Below, one piece after another: positions 1 to 4,997 of a DNA stretch of 9,171 nt. The DNA comes from Chitinophagaceae bacterium (GTDB lineage Bacteria > Bacteroidota > Bacteroidia > Chitinophagales > Chitinophagaceae), in contig JANYEU010000358.1 of NCBI GenBank assembly GCA_025362915.1, positions 1 through 9,171 on the forward strand. Direction: 5' to 3'. The notes beneath the pieces are model-generated. The model saw only the letters and a list, made by a program, of their open reading frames with translations. It did no database searches and had not been told where the DNA came from. How positions within the stretch are numbered: the stretch's first letter is position 1; each line of letters opens with the position of its first letter. Position numbers and translations under genes: made by a program.

Positions 1-4
1 GCCG

Positions 5-13
5 TGTGGATAA
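5..13 (-). promoter_or_regulatory. Single consensus DnaA box
   Basis: The plus strand reads TGTGGATAA, the exact complement of the classical DnaA box TTATCCACA. It is a single site. The nearest similar string, around 64-72, has at least two mismatches. One 9-mer match can arise by chance, so functional DnaA binding is only a possibility. It gains some interest from sitting about 300 bp from a tandem array of iteron-like length, but no replication initiator gene is visible in the window. Confidence 0.25.
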
Positions 14-41
14 GTCTACACCCTGACTGATGGTAAAACGC

Positions 42-193
42 CTGTCAACAAAAGGTAGGATTAAGGATAAATCTGTCATCAAAAACAGGAATAAGGATGA
101 AAGTGTAAACTAAAGTTTAGTAACAACAAAAAAAGAAAAAAATGAGTAGGAACAAAGACCCAAGTTGACAACCAAGAGCAGGAATAAAAGCAA
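42..193. repeat. Imperfect ~30-bp direct repeats (two adjacent, one distant)
   Basis: Positions 42-72 and 73-102 align as adjacent imperfect copies. Both begin CTGTCA, continue with CAAAA, and end in GGATTAAGGATAAA or GGAATAAGGATGAAA, with one gap. A more diverged third copy lies at about 165-193 and shares TGACAACCAAG and CAGGAATAAAAG. Between them are a purine-rich A tract and a 6-bp palindrome, TAAACT-AA-AGTTTA (106-119). No reading frame here looks coding. The rest of 1-317 shows nothing else recognisable. Confidence 0.45.
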
Positions 194-317
194 CTTCTGT
201 AACACAATTTTAGGGTTATAAATTTTGCCGTATCCTTGCTTTACAAACAACAAAAAAGGTGACATCAAAAAGTAGTTTTTAACCCAAAATGTGTCAACCT
301 TTTTTAGGAGGGGTCAC

Positions 318-527
318 ACGAGTAGAGTATCTTCTAGCACGAGTAACGTATCTTCTGGCACAAGTAACGTATCTTCTGGCACGAGTAACGTATCTTCTGG
401 CACGAGTAACATATCTTCTGGCACAAGTAACGTATCTTCTGGCACGAGTAACGTATCTTCTGGCACGAGTAACGTATCTTCTGGCACGAGTAACGTATCT
501 TCTAGCACGAGTAACGTATCTTCAGCC
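318..527. repeat. Tandem array: ten copies of a 21-bp unit
   Basis: Ten head-to-tail 21-bp units fill exactly 210 bp, with core GAGTAACGTATCTTCTGG. Copies 2, 4, 7 and 8 are identical. Copies 3 and 6 share a G-to-A change (ACAAG), copy 5 reads ACATATC, copies 1 and 9 share TCTAGC, and copies 1 and 10 at the edges are the most diverged. Because 21 is a multiple of three and the unit lacks stops in several frames, it yields artefactual heptapeptide ORFs: TYLLARV and SNVSSGT on plus, EDTLLVP on minus. None has a credible start or a protein-like flank, so I treat it as a non-coding minisatellite. An iteron or protein-binding role is possible but unproven. Confidence 0.95.
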
Positions 528-981
528 ACAACTAGAGACTTTTGTTTTACACATCGTCGTTATCCCTGTTTCTGTAACCGTAAAGCAAACTAAACTCGAG
601 GTTGAAAAGAAGATTGTGCAGGATAGATTGTGCCTGTGTAGAGAGAAAGAAGGTAAGAGATTACTTCGGCCAGTGCAATAAGCCTTTGGTTGCGAAACTA
701 TGTTTTGTAGCACTTTCTAGATAACTGATTGGCAGCAACCATTGTGGTTATTTGTCTGTAACCTACAGCTTATTTATTTAATAATAAAACTCTTCTACAA
801 TTCTTTGGCTTCCATTTTCTATATTCTCTGTGGCAACCAATAGACCTAAATTGAGCGAAATTTATTGCCACATATACCACAGGAACAACTGAGGAAGAGG
901 ATTAAAATACGATTTTATTGATTGAAATCAATTGTCGAAGAGGTCTAGAGAGCCCTATTGCGTAATTTGGTTAAAACAAAA
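528..981. other. Gene-free spacer with small palindromes
   Basis: I see no credible coding sequence here. The short ORFs that run out of the tandem array into this stretch have no recognisable composition or domain. The spacer contains a short stem, AACCA-TTG-TGGTT (737-749), an AT-rich run (about 769-790), the bulged hairpin at 829-872, and a palindrome, ATTGATT-GA-AATCAAT (917-932). The palindrome could be an operator, but nothing nearby shows what it would control. Confidence 0.5.
829..872. other. Two-part bulged hairpin
   Basis: The outer arms TGTGGCAA (829-836) and TTGCCACA (865-872) are perfectly complementary. The inner arms TAAATT (847-852) and AATTTA (859-864) close on the loop GAGCGA. 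The right arm is continuous, and the left arm carries a 10-nt bulge (837-846), giving 14 pairs in total. An alternative pairing of CTGTGG (828-833) with CCACAG (877-882) is also possible. No U tract follows, so this is not a standard terminator. Its function is unknown. Confidence 0.35.
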
Positions 982-1022
982 AAAGGCACAAGCGAATGGA
1001 AATGCCAAACACTTGTGCCTTT
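982..1022 (-). terminator. Rho-independent terminator of the cupin-mdaB-adh operon
   Basis: Perfect 11-bp arms (AAAGGCACAAG at 982-992, CTTGTGCCTTT at 1012-1022) enclose a 19-nt loop. Read on the minus strand, the hairpin begins 18 nt after the dehydrogenase stop codon and is followed by a T-rich tract (complement of 972-984), which is the layout of an intrinsic terminator. A T run on the plus strand (1028-1034) means it could also stop transcripts arriving from the left. Confidence 0.9.
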
Positions 1023-1040
1023 AATTCTTTTTTTATGAGT

Positions 1041-2099
1041 TTATTTCTTCAAACTCGCCATATCAATTACAAAGCGGTAACGTACATCGCTTTTCAGCAT
1101 CCTTTCATACGCCTCATTAATGTCTTGAATGTTGATTAGTTCAATCTCCGAAACAATGTTATGCTCACCACAGAAATCAAGCATTTCCTGCGTTTCGGCA
1201 ATGCCACCTATCAATGAACCTGCTACCGACTTTCTGCCCAATATCAACGGCACTGTATTCAAGATAGGATCCAATCCACCCAGGTAACCAACCAACACCA
1301 ATGTGCCATTAACACCTAAAGTGGTGATATATGGATTCACATCATGCACATAGGGAACGGTATCAATTATCAAGTCAAACTTACCTTTTACGCTTGTCAT
1401 CTGGTCGGTGTCCGTAGAAATAACCACAGCATCAGCACCAAGTTCCAAGGCATCTTTTGTTTTATCCGGCGTTCTGGAGAAGAGGGTAACCTCTGCACCC
1501 AAACCCTTTGCCAGCTTGATGGCCATGTGTCCCAAGCCACCCAAACCTATCACTGCAACCTTGCTATCTTTTCCCGCTCCCCAATGCCGCAACGGCGACC
1601 AAGTGGTGATGCCCGCACAAAGCAAGGGTGCCACTGCTGCCAGATTAAGATTGGCAGGTACTTTCAACACAAAATGCTCATCAACCACAATCTTTTCAGA
1701 GTAACCGCCATAAGTTTGGTGACCCAGATGCTTGTCTTTTCCGTTATAAGTACCTACCATTCCGTTTGTACAGAATTGTTCCAAATCCTTCTTGCAACTT
1801 TCACATTCCCTACAAGAATCCACCAAACAACCCACTGCGGCATAGTCTCCTACTTTCAATTTAGAAACACCACTGCCTACCTTAGTTACTTTTCCTACAA
1901 TCTCATGACCAGGCACTGCCGGATAAACCGAAAAGCCCCAATCATTTCTTGCCGTATGCAAATCCGAATGACAAACGCCGCAATACAAGATCTCAATCTC
2001 AATATCTTGCTCCAGCACTTCCCTCCTGTCGATATTCATTTGTTTCAGCGGCGCATCGGCGGCTGGTGTTCCGTAAGCTTTAACTTCAAATTTGTTCAT
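1041..2099 (-). CDS. Zinc-dependent, probably NADP(H)-linked alcohol dehydrogenase / aldehyde reductase (YahK/CAD-like)
   Basis: This 352-aa cytosolic medium-chain dehydrogenase should interconvert alcohols and aldehydes; in the YahK/cinnamyl-alcohol-dehydrogenase branch the favoured direction is usually aldehyde reduction. Visible residues are the catalytic zinc ligands C43 (GVCHSD), H65 (GHE) with E66, and C161, and the structural zinc set C96, C99, C102 and C110. The Rossmann motif GLGGLGH spans 185-191. S208-R209 sit where NAD-specific enzymes carry an acidic residue, so NADPH is the likelier cofactor. Length is normal for the family (about 350) and the gene looks intact. It is the last gene of the operon, starts 10 nt after the mdaB stop, and precedes a strong terminator. 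The physiological substrate cannot be read from sequence. Confidence 0.95.
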   Translation of the reverse strand: MNKFEVKAYGTPAADAPLKQMNIDRREVLEQDIEIEILYCGVCHSDLHTARNDWGFSVYPAVPGHEIVGKVTKVGSGVSKLKVGDYAAVGCLVDSCRECESCKKDLEQFCTNGMVGTYNGKDKHLGHQTYGGYSEKIVVDEHFVLKVPANLNLAAVAPLLCAGITTWSPLRHWGAGKDSKVAVIGLGGLGHMAIKLAKGLGAEVTLFSRTPDKTKDALELGADAVVISTDTDQMTSVKGKFDLIIDTVPYVHDVNPYITTLGVNGTLVLVGYLGGLDPILNTVPLILGRKSVAGSLIGGIAETQEMLDFCGEHNIVSEIELINIQDINEAYERMLKSDVRYRFVIDMASLKK

Positions 2100-2109
2100 C
2101 TTATTCTAT

Positions 2110-2707
2110 TTATTTGTTTATTAATTCCTCTAAATATGCAGGGTATTTTTCAATATCTTTATCAATGTCGCTTCGTTTGAATATATCAAAACAATTATAG
2201 CTATCAATAATGTCATAGCCACAAAAACGATAGTTACTTGTAATCGGTAAGAAAATATCTGTCAACCCCTTTCCTCTAAAAAGATTATAGTCAGGATTGT
2301 CAAATGCTTCTGCAGGTGCATTCCAAGTTGCACAAATCATAAATTTCTTTCCTTGCATCAAACCACCTGTTCCGTATTGTTTTGCCGGGTCTTGACGGGT
2401 TCTTCCATCTCCTGTTAGAAGTAATTTGTTTTGCAATCCAACATTGAATACTTCGTCAACATATTTTTTTATAAATCCAAGGTGCACCAAACCAATTTAC
2501 TGGTGTCTGTAGTATCACAATGTCAGCCTTTACATGTTTTTTCACCTCTTCTTCTGGTATGTAACCAGCTTCAATTTTTGTTTCCAAAACATTAAATGAC
2601 TTAGTTATAAATAAGTCTTTTGCTGTTTGATAGAACGAGTTGTTTAATTTTCCTTCCGTCCAATTAGGATAGGTTAAATGTGCATTAATAAGTAAAACCT
2701 GTTTCAT
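2110..2707 (-). pseudogene. mdaB: MdaB-type NAD(P)H:quinone oxidoreductase, interrupted by a one-base frameshift
   Basis: MdaB is a flavodoxin-fold FAD enzyme that reduces quinones by two electrons and so limits redox cycling. The gene is split. Residues 1-81 (MKQVLLINAH to GAPWIYKK, from the ATG at 2707) are in one frame, and the rest (YVDEVFN, GDGRTRQDP, QYGTGGLMQGKKFM, TWNAPAEAFD) is in another, ending at 2110. The break is in an A7 run on the coding strand (complement of 2464-2470). Removing one A restores a continuous 198-aa protein of normal family length with the expected GAPWxxKKYxDEVF motif. As written, translation stops after 83 aa. Both halves are otherwise well preserved, which favours a sequencing error or very recent mutation over an old pseudogene. 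Transcriptional slippage at A7 could also restore the frame. It is the middle gene of the operon, 80 nt after the cupin gene and 10 nt before the dehydrogenase. Confidence 0.9.
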
Positions 2708-2787
2708 ATATATTTTTGTTTATTGTCTATTTGAATTTATTTGGGGCGGTACAGGCAACTAAGTTTTGATTCCTGTAAAAGAGTGCT

Positions 2788-3198
2788 TTAATGTACACTA
2801 TTGTATTCTTCCTCTGTAACTGGCAACAACCAATCCACCGCACCTTTTTCAGTAAAATTTGTGATGGCAATATGGGTAAGGCTGCTATCTTTTGATGCTC
2901 CGTGCCAATGCTCAACACCAGAAGGAATACCCACCACATCACCTTTAGTAATTGGTCTTGCATCCTTTCCTTTTTCCTGATAAAAGCCTTTGCCTTCCGT
3001 AATAATCAGTATTTGCCCGGCCGGATGCGTATGCCAATTGTTTCTGCATGCCGGTTCAAACAGTACGTTGCCAATGGTATAATTACCTCGTTCATCTTGC
3101 GGAACCAATACATTTAACCATGCAGTTCCTGTAAAGTACGTGGGTGAAGTCTTTTCTCCTTTGGGGAAAAGGTTGCTTTCTGCTGTTTCTGTATTCAT
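2788..3198 (-). CDS. Small single-domain cupin, manganese-cupin hydroxynitrile-lyase-like family
   Basis: This 136-aa protein is one cupin beta-barrel. Motif 1 gives HTHPAGQ (H56, H58, Q62), and motif 2 (GDVVGIPSGVEHWHG) gives H97, followed by H99. This His-His-Gln-His set matches the metal ligands known in the small manganese cupins of the GtHNL/AcHNL type. The FTGT opening and the AVDWLLPVTEEEY tail also fit that group. Related proteins are often annotated as cupin or carboxymuconolactone-decarboxylase-like, and their natural role is usually unknown, so I do not claim cyanohydrin cleavage in the cell. I chose the ATG at 3198 over an upstream TTG at 3222, because the TTG overlaps the likely -7 promoter element. 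It is the first gene of the operon. Confidence 0.88.
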   Translation of the reverse strand: MNTETAESNLFPKGEKTSPTYFTGTAWLNVLVPQDERGNYTIGNVLFEPACRNNWHTHPAGQILIITEGKGFYQEKGKDARPITKGDVVGIPSGVEHWHGASKDSSLTHIAITNFTEKGAVDWLLPVTEEEYNSVH

Positions 3199-3219
3199 AA
3201 TTGTAAATGTTTTCTGTTG

Positions 3220-3227
3220 CAAAAGTC
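3220..3227 (-). promoter_or_regulatory. Probable -7 element of the cupin-mdaB-adh promoter
   Basis: Read on the minus strand the site is GACTTTTG, one mismatch from the Bacteroidota -7 consensus TAnnTTTG. It lies about 20 nt before the cupin ATG at 3198. I see no good TTG-type -33 element at the usual distance. Together with the nearby direct repeats, this would suit a promoter that depends on an activator. This is inference from pattern only. Confidence 0.4.
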
Positions 3228-3257
3228 CGTACTATTATTGAAGGGGATGGTATATAC

Positions 3258-3285
3258 ATTACTGCTTCTCTTACCATTATTACTG
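3258..3285. promoter_or_regulatory. Candidate AraC-type operator: ATTACTG direct repeats 21 bp apart
   Basis: Identical heptamers ATTACTG lie at 3258-3264 and 3279-3285, start to start exactly 21 bp, placing both on the same face of the helix. AraC-family regulators commonly bind such direct half-sites through their two helix-turn-helix motifs. Measured from the probable cupin promoter, the sites fall at roughly -42 to -48 and -63 to -69, the usual place for an activator. The divergent AraC-family gene is the obvious candidate binder. A separate inverted pair, CCATTA (3274-3279) and TAATGG (3294-3299), overlaps the second site. Confidence 0.45.
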
Positions 3286-3324
3286 TTATGCCGTAATGGG
3301 GTGTTTTTAGTAGTGCGAAATGTT

Positions 3325-3332
3325 TAGATTTG
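3325..3332 (+). promoter_or_regulatory. -7 element of the AraC-family regulator promoter
   Basis: TAGATTTG is an exact match to the Bacteroidota housekeeping -7 consensus TAnnTTTG. It ends 20 nt before the ATG at 3353, leaving room for a short leader. The T-rich run at 3304-3308 may stand in for the -33 element. Its position inside the longer possible reading frame that begins at 3320 is the main argument against that earlier start. Confidence 0.6.
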
Positions 3333-3352
3333 TTTTAGAAAATACCTTCGTT

Positions 3353-4249
3353 ATGGAAAAGATAATAAAGATAGACAGCGTAACCCAATATAACAATATG
3401 CATAGTGTAGAAACGCTGCACCCTTTAATAACCATTGTAGATTTAGCAAAAACAAAGGTGATACCTGCACAAGCTTTCAATTTTGGACTGTATGCCATCT
3501 ATTTAAAGGAAATTAATTGTGGAGAATTGAGGTATGGTAGAAACCTGTACGACTATCAGGAAGGCACGCTGGTATTTACTGCACCGGGACAGGTAATAAG
3601 TGTTCAGACTAACGTAAAGACTTTTGAGCCAAAGGGTTGGGGATTGCTATTTCATCCGGAACTCATACATGGAACGCCATTGGGAAAGCATATCCAGGAT
3701 TATTCTTTCTTTTCCTATGATTCGAATGAGGCACTTCACCTTTCTGAGAAGGAAAGACAAATTGTATTGGATTGTTTCAGCAAGATAGAATACGAATTGC
3801 AACAATCCATTGACAAGCACAGCAAGATCTTGATTGCTTCCAATATCGAACTGTTTTTAAACTATTGCACCCGCTTTTACGACCGTCAATTTATTACAAG
3901 GGACAATGCACATAAAGGAATTGTAGAACGGTTTGAAACGCTAATGAATAGTTATTTCTCTTCCGAGAAACCAGCTACTATCGGTTTGCCATCGGTGGCT
4001 TATTGTGCAGAGGAACTGAATCTGTCGCCCAATTACTTTGGGGATTTAATCAAAAAAGAAACAGGTGTATCAGCGCAGGAATACATACAAACGAAAGTAA
4101 TAGACATTGCCAAAGAAAGGCTATTTGATATTAATAAATCTATAGGAGAAGTGTCTTACGATTTGGGCTTTAAATATCCGCAACACTTCACCAGGCTATT
4201 CAAGCAAAAGGTGGGTGTATCGCCTAATGAATATAGAAACCTGAATTAA
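3353..4249 (+). CDS. AraC-family transcriptional regulator
   Basis: A 298-aa cytoplasmic DNA-binding regulator. The N-terminal ~180 residues form an AraC-type cupin-like sensing domain, with YGRNLYDYQEGTLVFTAPGQ a typical segment. The C-terminal ~90 residues hold the two helix-turn-helix units: the first around 213-242 (AYCAEELNLSPNYFGDLIKK) and the second at 263-295 (IGEVSYDLGFKYPQHFTRLF, then GVSPNEYR). Length is normal for the family. An in-frame ATG at 3320 exists, but an exact -7 promoter element overlaps its first codons, so I take 3353 as the start. The gene is divergent from the cupin-mdaB-adh operon and probably controls it, perhaps as an inducer-responsive activator. The effector is unknown; an aldehyde or quinone is a guess from the target genes. 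Confidence 0.93.
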   Translation: MEKIIKIDSVTQYNNMHSVETLHPLITIVDLAKTKVIPAQAFNFGLYAIYLKEINCGELRYGRNLYDYQEGTLVFTAPGQVISVQTNVKTFEPKGWGLLFHPELIHGTPLGKHIQDYSFFSYDSNEALHLSEKERQIVLDCFSKIEYELQQSIDKHSKILIASNIELFLNYCTRFYDRQFITRDNAHKGIVERFETLMNSYFSSEKPATIGLPSVAYCAEELNLSPNYFGDLIKKETGVSAQEYIQTKVIDIAKERLFDINKSIGEVSYDLGFKYPQHFTRLFKQKVGVSPNEYRNLN

Positions 4250-4250
4250 T

Positions 4251-4383
4251 GAGTCGAGAGTGGAGAGTTGAAAGTTCAATGTAGATTATTCAAAACACAT
4301 AATGGTATGTTGAATATCCAACGTGGATAGTCGAAAACACGAAATGGTTAGTGAAATATTCAATGTTGATTATTCCATAATAT
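4251..4383. repeat. 7-bp-phased degenerate repeat with a near-tandem 42-bp duplication
   Basis: The spacer between the convergent regulator and channel genes reads as successive heptamers. It begins GAGTCGA, GAGTGGA, GAGTTGA, AAGTTCA, ATGTAGA, TTATTCA and keeps that phase for 18 units to 4376. Within it, 4276-4317 and 4318-4359 are imperfect 42-bp (six-heptamer) copies sharing AAAACAC, AATGGT and GAAATAT-like blocks, and a third copy starts at 4360 and decays after about 17 nt. No frame looks coding. There is no obvious U-tract terminator for either gene here, so the element may shape the shared 3' region, or it may simply be a drifting repeat. Confidence 0.7.
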
Positions 4384-4387
4384 ATAC

Positions 4388-4977
4388 CTAACCGTTTGCT
4401 TCTTCCTTTGCTATATTGTCTTCTATCCTTTTATCCGGGATAAACCACATACCTGCAACAAAAATATAACAGGCAATGCCTAGCCAAGGGTTTACGAAAG
4501 AAAGCCCGGTTCCTAAAGCATAAACAACTACCGAAGTAACGCCTTTCTTATCTTTTCCAAGTGCAATGGCAAGTGTAGATTTCTTTCCGTTTACTGCAAT
4601 AAGGCATTGCGCAAGCATATAATAAGCAACGCCAGACATTAAGGAAACAAACCCATAGAGGGCTACGGGAATGGTTGTGTAATTATTTTCGCCCATGAAA
4701 GCAGTGACAAAAGGGAACAGCGACAACCAAAATAGCAGGTGGATATTAGCCCAAAGCACACTGCCGTTTACCTGTTTTGTGGCGTGTATCATGTGGTGAT
4801 GGTTGTTCCAATAGATGCCCACATTGATAAAACTAAATACATAACTGAGAAATATAGGTAATAGAGGTTTAATGCTTCCAATGAATCACCATGAGGAACT
4901 TTCATCTCCAGTACCATGATGGTAATGATGATGGCTATCACCCCATCGCTAAACGCTTCTAATCTTCCTTTTTCCAT
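4388..4977 (-). pseudogene. TMEM175-family (DUF1211) potassium channel subunit, interrupted by a one-base frameshift
   Basis: Bacterial TMEM175 proteins are six-helix membrane proteins that assemble as tetrameric potassium leak channels. The first frame starts at 4977 and carries the family signature RLEAFSDGVIAI in helix 1 (residues 5-16). After L36 the frame is lost near 4868-4871, where the coding strand reads TTAAACC. Adding one A (TTA AAA CCT) restores PLLPIFLSYVFSFINVGIYWNNHHH, as expected for the second helix, and a 196-aa product of normal length. Later hydrophobic segments include HLLFWLSLFPFVTAFMG, VALYGFVSLMSGVAYYMLA and two more near the C-terminus. As written, the first frame would give only 62 aa. 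A sequencing deletion or a recent mutation are both possible. It is the last gene of the kinase operon, 20 nt after the second kinase. Confidence 0.9.
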
Positions 4978-4997
4978 AGGTTAATATATTATGCTTA

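Noticed and set aside
306..311. AGGAGG as a ribosome binding site
   Set aside because: No suitable start codon follows at the right distance, Bacteroidota rarely rely on this motif, and the downstream DNA is the tandem array.
318..527. CRISPR array
   Set aside because: The 21-bp units abut directly with no spacers between them, and no cas genes are visible.
314..529. Minus-strand EDTLLVP repeat ORF
   Set aside because: Translation of the same tandem array on the other strand; it has no flanking coding sequence and no credible start.
289..681. Plus-strand ORF with TYLLARV heptapeptide repeats (and the overlapping SNVSSGT frame from 291)
   Set aside because: It is open only because the 21-bp repeat unit lacks stops in several frames. 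The part after the repeat has no protein-like pattern, and two overlapping plus frames plus a minus frame are equally open.
1344..2180. Long plus-strand ORF (278 aa) opposite the dehydrogenase
   Set aside because: It is antisense to a strongly conserved zinc dehydrogenase whose metal and cofactor motifs are all intact. The antisense product has no recognisable domain.
2727..2963. Minus-strand 78-aa ORF overlapping the cupin gene
   Set aside because: It is a frame shadow of the cupin gene, which has complete metal-binding motifs in its own frame.
3199..3222. TTG start extending the cupin protein by eight residues
   Set aside because: A normal ATG follows at 3198 with an A-rich leader, and the TTG overlaps the probable -7 element of the operon promoter.
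3320..3352. Upstream in-frame ATG giving an 11-residue longer AraC regulator
   Set aside because: An exact TAnnTTTG promoter element (3325-3332) overlaps these codons, and the family-like sequence begins at the second ATG (3353).
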